Shown: piece by piece, positions 50,901 through 62,890 of the stretch
Position numbering within the stretch: the stretch's first letter is position 1
Layout: each line of letters starts with the position of its first letter
Origin: Dreissena polymorpha
Lineage: Eukaryota; Mollusca; Bivalvia; Myida; Dreissenidae
NCBI RefSeq assembly: GCF_020536995.1
Contig: NC_068356.1
Span: 80,214,107 to 80,278,106, forward strand
Reading direction: 5' to 3'
Length of the DNA: 64,000 nt
Notes under the pieces: generated by a model
Told to the model about the DNA's origin: nothing
Seen by the model: only the letters and a program-made list of their open reading frames with translations
Database searches by the model: none
Made by a program: the position numbers and the translations under genes

Positions 50901-53900
50901 GTGAATACTGTTTGGATATTTTGTTTTCTTTTTGCTAGTACTTTTCCCCATTTTCAATACTATTCCAGCAATCAAATAACTGCAGTCAATGAACTTTTAA
51001 TGTGTTAGATAATTTACCAGTATAAATGCATATTCTTATGAAAGTAACCAACAACTGCACTACTTATCAGTGGTAGGGGAAAATTTGCTGCAGAAATAAT
51101 TTCATGACCAATTCACTATCAGCCCCCCCCCCCCCCCCCCCCCCCCAATTTTGTGGATAATCTTCCAAAGTGAAAGATTTCAAAAACTGTTCAAAGAATA
51201 TTTTATTTGTTTTCTATGCATAATAAATTGTCTCATTTTAAAGACCTGAAGTTTGATTAATGATTTAAAAAGAACAATGTTGGAATTGTTAATTTACATG
51301 AAGTAATTGTAAAATCCCCCCCTCCAAAAAAAGCATGTAAGCAAGCTCCACACCTAAAACTTAACTAAACTTTTTTGCGAAAACAGTTTTAATATCAGTG
51401 ACAGTGACACACCTAGCCCTAAATGTAATTACAAGGTCTGCATGTTCGCAACCTACGTACACAATTTCAATGCAATTCCTCAATGCAAACTAGTTATTGA
51501 GCAGAAACCATTTTTTATGTTAAGTAATACATGTAGTGAACTAAAAATGCTCCTAACTGGCTACAAACTCTATTCCAAGCTAGCTTTAGAATCACACATA
51601 ATTTTGTGCAATAACTCTATCCAAGCAGCTGTTTAGTGGGTGCAGTTTTTGTATTTTTAGCAACGTAAAAACAAACATCAATGTATGCATGAATACCGAA
51701 GGCCTATGCATGTACATACCTTCATACTCCACAGTTTGATAGTCCAGTCAAAGGAAGAGGTCACAAAGTATGGGGAGAAGTCGATCTGGCCTGCCACTTT
51801 ATGGCAGTCTATACCGGTCACTGGACCTTGGTGACCCTCAAAAGACTCACTGATCCCTGCCTTACTGTGAAACAAATCAACGATAGGATACATAACAAGA
51901 TGTATTGTACCTGTATTGTGAAATGCTTTGTCAATACATTTTATTATTCTTGTAATTTAGTATGATATTCAATAATCACTGTTTTGCCTGGAAACTAATT
52001 GAAACAAGGGCTGTTTGTAAAACATGCATGCCCCCCATATGGGCTGTCCGTTGTAGTGGCAGCCATTGTGTGAATACGATTTTTGTCACTGTGACCTTGA
52101 CCTTTGACCTAGTGACCTGAAAATCAATAGGGGTCATCTGCGAGTCACGATCAATGTACCTATGAAGTGTCATGATCCTAGGCAAAAGCGTTCTTGAGTT
52201 ATCATCCAAAAATCATTTTACTATTTCGGGTCACCGTGACCTTGACCTTTGACCTTGTGACCTCAAAATCAATAGGGGTCATCTGCCAGTCATGATCAAT
52301 CTACCTATGAAATTTCATGATCCTAGGCATATGCGTTCTTGAGTTATCATCCGAAAACCATTTAATTATTTAGGGTCACCGTGACCTTGACCTTTGACCT
52401 AGTGACCTCAAAATCTATAGGGGTCATCTGCGAGTCATTATCAATCTACCCATGAAGTTTCATGATCCTAGGCATATGCGTTCTTGAGTTATCATCCGGA
52501 AACCATTTTACTATTTCGGGTCACCGTGACCTTGACCTTTGACCTAGTGACCTCATAATCAATAGGGGTCATCTGCGAGTCATGATCAATCTACCCATGA
52601 AGTTTCATGATCCTAGGTGTATGCATTCTTGAGTTATCATCCGGAAACCATTTTACTATTTCGGGTCACCGTGACCTTGACCTTTGACCTAGTGACCTCA
52701 AAATCAATAGGGGTCATCTGCAAGTCATGTTCAATGTACCTATGAAGTTTCATGATCCTAGCCCCAAGCGTTCTTGAGTTATCATCCGGAAACCACCTGG
52801 TGGACGGACCGACCGACCGACAGACCGACCGACCGACCGACATGTGCAAAGCAATATACCCCCTCTTCTAAGAAGGGGGGCATAACAAATGAATATACAG
52901 TCAAAACCCGATGGCTCGAAATTGCAGGGACTGACAACAAAATTTCAAGCCAACTGAAATTTTAGCCAAATGATTTCTTATACACTTCTGTTAACTAACA
53001 TGAATCTGCATAATTGGCATCTCCAGTTGAAGAGTATTCATACTGCCTAAACTCCGTACTACTTTCTGCTTTTTATTCAATAAGAACCACATATTTACTT
53101 TATATTTTTATAAATCAATACTTTAACACAGTGACACATACAATCAAACTAATATCATATACAAAATTACATCAGCGCGTTTTACGTTTAAGATATATGA
53201 AAACATTTCCGAAACATCACTTACAAATAAAACATGCATAAGCACATACAAAATGTAATCTTTTACTCAAATCAGATTGAGTGGGTGACATGTTTGCAAC
53301 CAGTGTGACATAATTTAGAGCTTCCTTTAATCAAGCATTTCTTATCGATTATCGACCCTTGGTTTAAGAGTCCTGATGCAAGTTAAAAACAAATGAAGAA
53401 AAGAACATGTGCAAAATGTGACCAGGACTGTGAAAACAGTTTGAGCAATCTGATAATTCGACCCTCACCAATTCCAGACATCTGACAGAAATTAATATGA
53501 ATATATAGCAAAACAAGAGCTATTTCCATAGGATGACATATGCCCACGAAAAACGCTTTGATAGAAGCAATGAGCATTTTTCAAAACCTAAACGGAGATT
53601 TTGAAACCTAAACGCAGACCCTAAGTTCAAGGTCAAAGGGGTCAAAATTTGTGTGCGTATGGAAAGGCCAGATACACATGCATACTTAATATGAAGATTA
53701 CATCTGAAGCGACATAGAAGTTATGAGCATTTTTCGAAACCTAAACACAAAGTGTGACCGACAGAAAGACGGACGGACAGACAGACAGTCTGATCACTAT
53801 ATGCCCTCCTTTGGAGGCATAAAAACAACGTTGCTTCAAGGAGAATTCGAGCCAATTGGAAATTTGAGCCAAGTGAGTACAAGCCATCGGGTTTCTACTG

Positions 53901-56900
53901 TATTCTAAATGATTGAGGCTTCATTGTGTATTGAAATCTGTAAAGCATACTTTATTGAGTGCTATATTCAAGAAATGAGTTTTTTTGCATATCTAATTAT
54001 TCTTTGAAATCTAAATAACTGCTGGGAAATGAAAAGTTTGGTGTGTACCTAATAAATCTCTTACATCTAAGTAATTGATGGGAAATGAAAGATGTAGCTT
54101 CCCCTGACCAAACTGAAAAACCCACCTGCCATGTCTACATGCGGCGTACACTGTACAGTCCTCACTGCCCACCACAAAGTTGTTCACGTCCCCCGACATG
54201 AAGGAGAAGCAGGTCACATTGACAGCCTTTGTCTGCGTGTACTGCAGCTCCATACAGTCCTGAAACATACACAGAACTCAGACTTAACTGTGACATGCTG
54301 CAAAACATTGTGAACTTGACATGCGTAAAAGAACAGATATGAGAATGCAGGACTTAATGCATGTGCCAAAAGTGCAGTCAGCACAGGCTAATCAGGCACG
54401 CCAATTACCATTAAAGCAGAAAATGATGACCCTGATAAGCTTGTGCTGACTGCAAGGGCTTATCTGGGACGAGGCTTTAAAGCCTGTTTTCCCACAACAC
54501 GGCTCACATAGATTCAAAATTACACGAGAATGTGCTGTAACATTTTGTTGCTGGTATCACTTTAAATTATGAAGATGCTAATAAAATAGAACTTTTAAGA
54601 GTGTTCATTCCAAGTTGTGTTTACAGCACTTTGGAGGAAAATATCCATACCCATTATTAGATTAACCAAAAATATATTGATCAAGCAATATTTAGAACTA
54701 CTTGTCAACTGAAAGAGGAGATATCACACCCCTTTTTCACCCTTTCCCACTCAGAAGCTAAGTGAACATGGGTATATGCAATCAGCATGAGTTACTCAGA
54801 GATTTTATGCTGTTTGGTGCTCTTAAGTACCTAGGGTTTAAAATGAAGCATTTAAAAAGTGAAAGAATGGTCTTGAATATAATTTGATTTTTTAAAAGAC
54901 TACAAACAAGTTTAAAGGCACATTTGAATGATAAAAAAAATGTCCTACTGAACATTTGCTGCAAACCCAACACTGACCTGTGGCTGTGAAAGCATGTCGA
55001 GGCTCCAGGAGCACATCTTGCCGTCCGTGGAGACACTGATCAGGTTGTGAGCGTTCTGTGTGCCCACCACATTCACGCAGTACACTGGGTGCTGAAATAC
55101 ATCGGCAATAATTGAGCCTTAATCTGGAAAAAGTGGGGTTAATGCATGTGCATAAAGCGTTGTCCCAGATATGCCTGTGCAGTGTGCACAGACTAATCAG
55201 GGAAGACACTTTACCTGTTTCTGATATTTTTGTTTCAAGCAAGTTTCTTCTTAGCAAAAATCTAGTTTAAGTGGAAAGTGTTGTCCCAGATAAGCATGTG
55301 CACACTGCATCTCGGGCGACATTTTACTCACATGCATTCAAAGTATATATATGTCCCACATGGCACCTTCAATTTTGAAGCATTTGTTAGCTAAACAACA
55401 ACACTAACTTCCAAATTTTAGTCAAAATGCAGTGATTTCCCAATCCAAAAGGACCTGGCCCCATTCACAAAATGGTGAAAAAAACTGAACAATCAGTTTT
55501 AAATGGCTGTACAAGTTGGTCAGAAATGACAAAATATACAAAATAAGATTGATCGCAGAGACCTAGGTCAACATTTGAAATAAGTATACACAAAGTGCCT
55601 AAAGGAATCTTAACTTGTGCATGAGTGACAATTTAAATGAAGCACTAGTATTGTTTCAAACACAATTCTTTACAATTTTACCAAGCACAAACCAGAATAC
55701 CAGACTTAATTCTAACAGAACACTTCAGTACAATGTCATCAAACGTTCACAATCAAACCTACAGTATGAGCGGAGGCAGAGAGAGGTGTGCGCTGTATAG
55801 GGGTACGTTTCAGCACCCTGTTGTCCCAGAGCACGATCTGACCCGAGTACGTCCCGCCTACAACCAGGTTTGGATGGAACTTGGCAAAACAGCTTGACAT
55901 GACCGCAGACTGGGGAATAAAGAATGATTTATGGATGGAAGAATCTTTAACTTATTGTTGTGATTGTTTACAGCAGTTATGTTTGCAGGAGGACATTATC
56001 GAAATATATTAATAGCAAATATTCAAAGGGTTGAATGTAAAGTGTACTTACATTGCTTTGTTCACATGTACAGTAACTAAGAGGGCCATGATGGCCCTGT
56101 ATCGCTCCACTGTTTTTTCTTTGCGAAAAAAACGTGCAATGCGCATGGGTTGAAATGTACTCAAGCATGTGACTTTCTCTTTCTATCCCTCGTCTCACTG
56201 GGGGTTTAAAGTTGGAAGGGTGAGCATTTTTATATATGGAAAAAGTTACTACCGTGTTAACTAAACAGACTTTAAAGCCCGGGAATTGTTGCACAGGTCC
56301 TTTGCTTATAACGTAGGTACATTTATCTCTGCAAAAGATATTGTCGTTCTTTCTATTTCACATATTTTTAGATGCTGAAGATCAAATCTACGCATTCGAT
56401 TTGAAACAGATTCACAAGACCTATAGGAATCAAAATGCCTTAACCCTTTACCAAACGACACATTTTGGACTTTCACAATTTGAAAGAGGTTGCAGACGTC
56501 AATTAAATTAAAATGGAATATGAAGGAAATGATCAGGTAGGGTAGAAATAATTGTGATAAAAGTAGAAATTGCCTATCAACCCACACATCCCTAAGACCA
56601 ACAGGCCTGAGAATATTATGATAATCTAAAGATTATTTCTTTATATTTATAAATGTATTTAATTAGGAAATACATTTGACTTCTAAGATCAATTCATAAC
56701 TTATATTAAGAAAATTATAAAATGGTCAGAAATATATATGGATTGTTGAGCAATTGACAATTCATGAGTCACGATTCACAAATGGAACAATGAATCATTA
56801 GTTATTAAAAAATAGCATATATGATAATTAAGAACATTGCACTTCATTAATTTCAACACCTTCTCTTGGATACAAAGTTTGAGTTTTCCGTGCAGAATCA

Positions 56901-59563
56901 TATATTGACTTTTCTTGAAATAATTATGTTCATGGATGTTGTGTTTTTAAAATCAATAATATATTATTAAACTGGTTTAAACACTACAAAAAAGACATAA
57001 TTTAACATTTCATCCAAAATATTTTCATCCGGATATATGGTCACTTTCGACATATTTAAATAAAACCCGACTTTTTTCAGTTTGTAAGAAAAACATTCAT
57101 AACACATGTTCTTACTTCAATGCCTTTGTAAGCAGTCTACATCTGACCTAAAATGGCACTAAATGACAGGGTTTTATCTCATGTTTACAAGATGTTGATG
57201 TTGTTGTTGGTCACAGCCAAACAGCCGCAGTAATCTCCACTGGTAAACGTCATATGTTCAGTTTTGTGACCCCCGTGGCCGGGTCAATTTTGAGCCCAGG
57301 GGAATAATTTGAAAAAAATTGGTAGAGGACTATTAGATATCACTACATACCAAATTCAGTAGCCCTAGGCTCTATAATTAAGAACAAGAAGATTTTTAAA
57401 GTTTGCACACAATAGGCCTTATTAAAGCATATGTTCATTTTTGTGACCCATTGGGCAAGGTCAAATTTGTTCCCAAGGGGCATAATTTGAACAAACTAAG
57501 TAGAGAACTATTATATGTCACTACCTACCGAATTTGGTAGAAATATGCCCAATGGTTATGGACTAAAAGATTTTTATAGTTTGCACAAATTGGCCCAATA
57601 TAAGCATATGTTAAATTTTGCGACTCTTGGGGAACGGTCAAATTTGATCCCAGGGGCTTAATTTGAACAAACTTGGTAGAGGACTATAAGATGTCATTAC
57701 ATACCAAACTTGGTAGCCCTATGCCATACGGTTATGAAAAAGATTTTTAAAGTTTTCACAAAATAGGCCTTATATAAGCAAATTTTCGATTTTTTGACCC
57801 CCCAGGGCAGGGTCAAATTTGACCCCAGGGGCATAATTTGAACAAACTTGGTAGAGGACTATTAGATGTCACTACATACCAAATTTGGCAGCCCTTGGCA
57901 CAATGGTTATGGACAGTTAGATTTTTTAAGTTTTCACAAAATAGACCTTATATAAGCAAATTTTCAATTTTTTAACCCCCCGGGGCAGGGTCAAATTTGA
58001 CCCCAGGGGCATAATTTGAACAAACTTGGTAGAGGACTATAAGATGTCACTACATAGCAAATTTGGTAGCCCTAGGCCCAATTGTTATGGACAAGAAGAT
58101 TTTTAAAGTTTGCACAAAATAGGCCTTATATAAGCAAATGTTCAATTTTTTTACCCCCGGGGCAGGGTCAAATTTGACCCCAGGGGCATAATTTGAACAA
58201 ACTTGGTAGAAGGACTATAAGATGTCACTACATACTAAATTTGGTAGCCCTAGGCCCAATGGTTATGGACGAGAAGATTTATAAAGTTTGCACAAAATAG
58301 GCCATATATAAGCAAATTTATTTTTTTTTGACCCCCGGGGCAGGGTCAAATTTGACTCCAGGGGCATAAAAAGTGGTTCACCACATGAACATTCCTGAGA
58401 AATTTCATCAGACCAGTAGTTTAGGAGAAGAAGATGTTTAAAGAAAAAGTTAAAGCACGGATGCACTGACGCACACACGACGGACACAGGACCATGACAT
58501 AAGCCCCGCTGGCCTTTGGCCAGTGGAGCTAAAAACATCTAAGATATACATTTTTTTTACTTCATGATTGAAATCCTTTATGAGATCTCTGCAGTTCAAT
58601 CTAATTGTTTATAAATAACTGCATTTCCCATTTAAAACAATATTAATTAAAACAAGAGGGCCATGATGGCCCTGAATCGCTCACCTGACTCATTAAGATC
58701 ATATGAAAACTATGACCTCTATTGTCTACACAATGTTTTTCTATGATTTGACCTAGTGACCTAGTTCCTGACTCTAGATGACCCAAATACAATCCCAATC
58801 CAGATTTCATCAAGATAAACATTCTGACCACAGTTCATAAATATTGGATGAAAACTGTGTCAACACAAGGTTTTTCTATTTATTTGACCTAGATTTTTAC
58901 CCCAGATGACCCAAATACAATCCCACCCAGATTTCATCAAGAATTCTGACCAAATTTCATAAAGGTTGGATGAAAACTGATCTCTAATGTCTACACAAGG
59001 TTTTTCTATTATTTGACCTAGTGACCTAGTTTTTGACCCCAGATGACCCAAATAAAATCCCAACCCAGATTTCATCAAGATAAACATTCTGACCAAATTT
59101 CATAAAGATTGGATGAAAACTGTGACCTCTATTGTCTACAGAAGGTTGTTCTATTATTTGACCTAGTGACCTTGTTTTTGACCCCAGATGACCCAAATAC
59201 AATCCCAAACCGGATTTCATCAAGATAAACATTTTGACCAAATTTCATCAAGATTGGATGCAAACTGTGACCTCTACTGTCTACACAAACAAATTGTTGA
59301 CGGACGGACGCACGGACACACGCAGGCACGCACAACGGACGCCGGACATCACACGATCACATAAGCTCACCGTGTCACTTCATGACAGGTGACCTAAAAA
59401 TATGTGTCGGAGATAAACATGAACAGTTGTGGTTAAAATCCCATAGAAACAAGGGCTGTTTGTAAAACATGCATGCCCCCCTATATGGGCTATAAGCTGT
59501 AGTAGCAGCCATTGTGTGAATACGTTTTTTGTCACTGTGAATGGTGGTGGTGGTGGTGGTGGT

Positions 59564-59608
<45 letters not shown>

Positions 59609-59667
59609 TAGTAGTAATAGTAGTTGTAGTAGTAGTAGTAGTAGTAGAAGTAGTAGTAGTAGTAGTA

Positions 59668-59710
<43 letters not shown>

Positions 59711-62627
59711 CAGTGGCAGTAGCAGAAGCAGTAGCAGCATTACAAGACCAATACTTAAGAATGATCAAATGGGAAAAGGTAACCTAGCACTGGCAGTAAA
59801 TATGGGGCTCATTTACAGGTCAGATTTGAAATCTCTGCTGTAAAATGAGATTTTGAATGAATTAAAGGGAGGCAAATCTGTAATAAAAAGAACATGCATA
59901 AACCGTAGTTGTTTCCCTTGTTTGAACCATGCTAAATCTTTACAAGTTTGGAAAGAATTGGATGAAAAATTTGGACTTTATTGCATAAACACCATTTTCT
60001 CAATTCAAGGGGAGGTAATTCTGTACTTCATGGACCAATAATGCTCATTTTTTGTAGGGTTCGTGTCCTCATTGATATAAAGACACTGTGCAAATTTGGA
60101 AAGGATCGGACAAAAAATGTGGAAGATTTTTGAAAGTTTTCACAAAATAGGCAAAAACGAATAAACATGCCAAGTTCAACGAGCTCCTGCGGCCATGTTT
60201 TTTGACGAATCAAATTTCTTTGAACAACTTTTTCAGGGGAGCATTCAAAGGTCATCCCCTGTGAAATTTTTTGAAAATCCGATGAGCGGTTTCTGACAAG
60301 AAGATTTTTTAAGGTTTTTACCATATATGGTCATGGCGGCCATCTTGGTTATGTGATCAATTTTTTTTTAACAATTCTTTTGTCCCATGACCTAGGGATG
60401 CTCCACATGAAATTTAGTTGAAATTGGCTCAATGGTTTAGTAGAAGAAGATGTTTACAAATTGTTTACAGACGGACGGACGGACGGACGCCGGACGCCGA
60501 GTGATCACAATAGCTCACCCCGAGCTATCGCTCAGGTGAGCTAAAAATGATGTTAATCGAACCAAATGATTGTACAAACCTGGCAATGGAAGACGTATTC
60601 TGGCGTAGATTTCTTGAACCTCGAGTTCCAAATGAGGGCCACACCATCTGGATCATGGGGGGCATCCTCGTAGGCGCCGTATGACGCCACCAGCAGCTCC
60701 GGGAACTTAATGATTATAGAGGTATACAAGGTTGGGTTCCATTACTATATTATAATTTATTGTTATAAATAACACATCAAATAAGTGAAAATAGTGCCTA
60801 TATAATCAAATCTCATTTATTTTAATCGTTATACATTAATTACATAACAAAAATTCAGCATGTTATTGTCAATTCAAGTTTTTTTCAAATCAAAATATTG
60901 ATGTATTTCATTTCATACACATTATTGTATGAAGTATTGTACAATGTTTAGAGCAAACAATACACAAAGGGTAAGATAAACATCTGTACACAATTCAATG
61001 TGTTTGATTTGGGAAACACTCTGTGAAAGGAGGAGTAATGCTTGTGTTATATGCAAGTGCAACAGGTGTTTCAGACGATCTTCAAAACTTATTGTCATTT
61101 GATTCCTGTCATGACAGGTCTAAAGGTTAATGTAATAAGGTCAAAGAACCTTGGTTTTTGCATAGTTGTTCATCGATCAGCAAATGGTAATTAGAGTAAA
61201 TAAGGATTCACAAATGTTTGATATTTATTGTGAGAAAGTCAAACTGAAAATTATTTTGTAAAGAAAATATTTGAAACTGATCCAATAAAAAAATCTGATC
61301 TCAGATCAGAAAAAGTCTATTGCACTGGCACATGTTTTCTGTAATTGTTACCTGTGTAGACCAGTCCATGCTTGTTACGATCCTATGTTTCGACCAACGC
61401 TCATCAAAAAACTCTCTGTTTAGCTTTAGTCTTTCTCCAGCCAAGTCCCTGTAAAAAAACATATATTAGTACGACTATCTAGAAATTAATGACTTCCTAA
61501 TACACCTTAAGAAGATAATTTTGTATATGAATATAACCTCCTAATAATTAACAGTAACTTCCAAGATATTTCATGACCATGTCTGCCTGCCCGCCAACAT
61601 TCGCCAATCTAATAACCAGTTCCTTCGGAAAACCTGGTTAAAAATATCATTAAACAACCAATTTGAAATGATAACTAATGTAATTGCATTATGTATGTTA
61701 AATACTTGCATATAATGCAATGAACCAATTCATAATAACCAAACTATGTTTTTGTTTGTCAATCTATGCAATTTGTTTATCAAAATCAGCAGACTTTGAA
61801 GAATTTTTGAGAAAAAACAAGACATGTGCCCATAGGGCACTGATGCCCCCACATTCAACTTTTGTCTCAAAACAGTGCTTAACTACATGTAACAAACAAC
61901 CTGTTTATTGCCAATCTTGACTTTTTTATCTCTAAGATGGTCAAACACTCAGTCTCTTTGTGGAATTTTTTTTAACTTGCATAATTAATTACCAAGTTAA
62001 AATCCAAACAATTTTTGCATGGCCAATTTGACCTTAGACCTGGTTTTACATGAAGTTAGTTATCTTAAAATAGCATATTGAATGACCAATTTTCAGTCCG
62101 GATGAGTACACAATGACAAACAATAAAAAGGAAGCACACCAGTTATTAGAAAATGTCTGTTTCTTGCAAGCATTCAGATGAGTTAACCCTCTACCACTTA
62201 GATATGTTTTTTCACTCATTTGTAGTCCCATTTGTAGTCCCATAGAAAGTTAAATTTAATTTAAGACCTTTCTTACTAGATTCAAGTTTTTTAGGCTTCA
62301 TTTCCAAACCTTAGATCCTGATGAGCAGCAAACAGCATAAAACCTGAACAGACTGTGAGTAAGTCGCAGGCTGTTCTGGTTTTATGCTGTTTGCACATAG
62401 CCATTTTCACTTAGCTTCTAAGAGGGAAAGGGTTAAATGACTGAAGCCTTCCACTTTTACTCACTTGTTTGCAAGGTCATCATCCCCAGTCCTGCTGTAG
62501 TCAAAGTCGACCTGAACCTCATCCAGAGCCCGCTCAACGATGCGCGCAGAGTGATCCAGGAAGTAGCGGAACTCCTCCGACAACTGGATCGTGTTTTTCT
62601 CATCTTCACTCATCTCTCTGATAGGGG
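44970..62627 (-). CDS. DYNC1I: Cytoplasmic dynein 1 intermediate chain, WD40 half, 5' incomplete
   Basis: Ten exons join in phase from high to low: 62465-62627, 61352-61448, 60580-60705, 55763-55909, 54978-55091, 54126-54259, 51720-51864, 50706-50846, 49831-49956 and 44970-45095 (TGA). They read continuously against vertebrate DYNC1I: SEEF...[88 protein letters not shown] with [40 protein letters not shown], and a final [14 protein letters not shown]. The protein scaffolds the motor: the WD40 propeller binds the dynein heavy chain tail, while the N-terminal part (off the right edge) binds light chains and dynactin. All borders are GT-AG; exon nine uses a weak GTTGGG donor, and reading through it gives eight extra residues and a stop at 49804. 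The 4.7-kb last intron is filled with repeats. Confidence 0.96.
45241..46694 (+). mobile_element. Tandem-repeat element (pearl/Helentron-like), copy P1, about 9 units
   Basis: Head AAGGGCTGTTTGTAAAACA with TATGGGCTGTCCGTTGTAG, about nine units of 145 bp, tail GGTGGACGGACCAACCGACA, and terminal hairpin CCCCCTCTTCTTTGAAGGGGG before CATAACAAAT. Each unit carries GGTCACCGTGACC and TTGACCTTTGACCTAGTGACC. It lies in the last intron of the dynein gene. Encoded frames are by-products. Confidence 0.85.
46704..47735 (+). mobile_element. Tandem-repeat element, copy P2, about 7 units
   Basis: Same head and terminal hairpin as P1, nearly head-to-tail with it, about seven 145-bp units. The tail lacks the GACGGACC stretch; the last unit jumps straight to the terminal hairpin, suggesting an internal deletion. 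Confidence 0.85.
47866..48176. mobile_element. MITE with about 130-bp terminal inverted repeats inside P3
   Basis: The left arm has ATGGCGGATGTTTTCAA, TTGAGCCAAATTC and TTTCGCAAA, and the right arm has their reverse complements. A short unique centre near 48000-48050 separates them. No coding. Confidence 0.72.
48177..48911. other. Rest of the segment interrupting P3, no gene recognised
   Basis: AT-rich. Frames at 48194 (-) and 48533 (+) are Phe/Ile-rich with no domain. It may be part of a larger insertion that also includes the MITE. Confidence 0.35.
50441..50686. mobile_element. MITE family A, copy 4
   Basis: The best preserved copy. Ends TTCTGAGAAAAATGGGCTTA and AAGCCCAGTTTTCTCAGAA are inverted; inside are two hairpins of AGATTAGCCTGTGCAG / CTGCACAGGCTAATCT type. 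The right end is 19 bp from dynein exon 50706-50846, adjoining its donor. Confidence 0.88.
51122..51147. repeat. Poly-C tract, about 25 bases
   Basis: Pure C run in a dynein intron; length may be an assembly estimate. Confidence 0.9.
52004..52890 (+). mobile_element. Tandem-repeat element, copy P4, 5 units
   Basis: Complete layout: head AAGGGCTGTTTGTAAAACA, five 145-bp units with the IR3-DR0-DR1-DR2 TGACCT core, tail with (GACC)n-like GACCGACCGACCGACAG, and terminal hairpin CCCCCTCTTCTAAGAAGGGGG. Lies in a dynein intron. Confidence 0.88.
53513..53822 (+). mobile_element. Pearl/Helentron-like repeat, second family
   Basis: Head ACAAGAGCTATTTCCATAGG, two weak internal units with GAGCATTTTTC(A/G)AAACCTAAAC, a tail GACGGACGGACAGACAGACAG and a terminal hairpin GCCCTCCTTTGGAGGC before ATAAAAA. 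Confidence 0.7.
54344..54510. mobile_element. MITE family A, copy 5 (short)
   Basis: Contains GCAGTCAGCACAGGCTAATC and GACTGCAAGGGCTTATCTGG in inverted arrangement. In the dynein intron before exon 54126-54259. Confidence 0.72.
54735..54850 (-). mobile_element. MITE family B, partial copy
   Basis: CACCCTTTCCCACTCAGAAGC and GATTTTATGCTGTTTGGTGC match one end of the family seen whole at 62182 and 62655, in reverse orientation. Confidence 0.6.
55115..55335. mobile_element. MITE family A, copy 6
   Basis: Begins GGGGTTAATGCATGTGCATA about 24-40 bp from the upstream edge of dynein exon 54978-55091 and carries GTGCAGTGTGCACAGACTAATC and an inverted GTGTTGTCCCAGATAAGC. Confidence 0.75.
56050..56170 (+). 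mobile_element. Fragment of a GGGCCATGATGGCCC-headed repeat
   Basis: CTAAGAGGGCCATGATGGCC with CTGTATCGCTC matches the head of the element at 58651, then diverges at once. The rest of the 55910-57250 intron is AT-rich with no exon. Confidence 0.5.
57255..58535 (+). mobile_element. Tandem-repeat element, about 6 units of 177 bp
   Basis: Units marked by GGGGCATAATTTGAACAAAC recur near 57300, 57481, 57655, 57831, 58009 and 58185, with a partial one after. Tail GCACTGACGCACACACGACGG and terminal hairpin CTGGCCTTTGGCCAG before GGAGCTAAAAA. In a dynein intron. Confidence 0.85.
58651..59398 (+). mobile_element. Tandem-repeat element, about 4 units of 145 bp, AGAGGGCCATGATGG head
   Basis: Head AACAAGAGGGCCATGATGGC with CGCTCACC. 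Units carry TTGACCTAGTGACCTAG and CAGATTTCATCAAGATAAAC. The tail is rich in GACGGACGGACGCACGG, and the end pairs TCACCGTGTCA with TGACAGGTGA before CCTAAAAA. Confidence 0.85.
59448..59540 (+). mobile_element. Head-only fragment of the P1-P4 family
   Basis: The usual head runs to TTTTTTGTCACTGTGA and then turns directly into a trinucleotide microsatellite; units, tail and terminal hairpin are absent. Confidence 0.8.
59541..59722. repeat. (GTG)n then (GTA)n trinucleotide microsatellite
   Basis: About 180 bp of GTG, GTA and AGT repeats with AGA and GCA interruptions. Long Ser, Val, Tyr or Leu frames across it are artefacts. Confidence 0.95.
60040..60546 (+). mobile_element. Pearl/Helentron-like repeat, third family
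   Basis: Internal degenerate units with AGATTTTTGAAAGTTTTCAC, tail GACGGACGGACGGACGCCGG and terminal hairpin TAGCTCACC...GGTGAGCTA before AAAA. It ends 33 bp from dynein exon 60580-60705. Confidence 0.7.
61575..61650 (+). mobile_element. Tail fragment of the 63330 repeat family
   Basis: GCCTGCCCGCCAACATTCGCC then AATCTAATAACCAG and CGGAAAACCTGGTTAAAAAT match the tail at 63800-63890. No units precede it. Confidence 0.7.
62182..62436 (+). mobile_element. MITE family B, full copy 1
   Basis: Ends TTAACCCTCTACCACTTAG and CTTCTAAGAGGGAAAGGGTTA are inverted. An inner hairpin pairs CAGCATAAAACCTGAACAGAC with CTGTTCTGGTTTTATGCTG. Its right end is 28 bp from dynein exon 62465-62627. Confidence 0.85.
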
Positions 62628-62654
62628 CTGTCAGCAAGAAGACAAAGGGGCTTA

Positions 62655-62890
62655 TAACCCTTTACCACATAGATACTTATTTTGACCCATTTGTAGTCCC
62701 TTAGAAAGTTAAATTTATTTAAAGACCTCCCTTACTTAATTTAAGTTTAAATGGCTTCATTAAAACCCTTAGATACTGATGAGCAGCAAACAAAATAAAA
62801 CCTGAACAGACTACAAGTTACTCTGCTTTAACTTTTATGCTGTTTGCCTATAACCATTTTTTAATTTTGCCTCTGAGTGGGAAAGGGTTA
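62655..62890 (+). mobile_element. MITE family B, full copy 2
   Basis: Same ends (TAACCCTTTACCACATAG; GAGTGGGAAAGGGTTA) and inner blocks. It starts 28 bp from the other edge of dynein exon 62465-62627, so that exon is bracketed by two direct copies. Confidence 0.85.

Noticed and set aside
59375-59787. Leu-, Ser-, Val-, Tyr- and Thr-rich frames
   Set aside because: All come from the GTG/GTA trinucleotide microsatellite.
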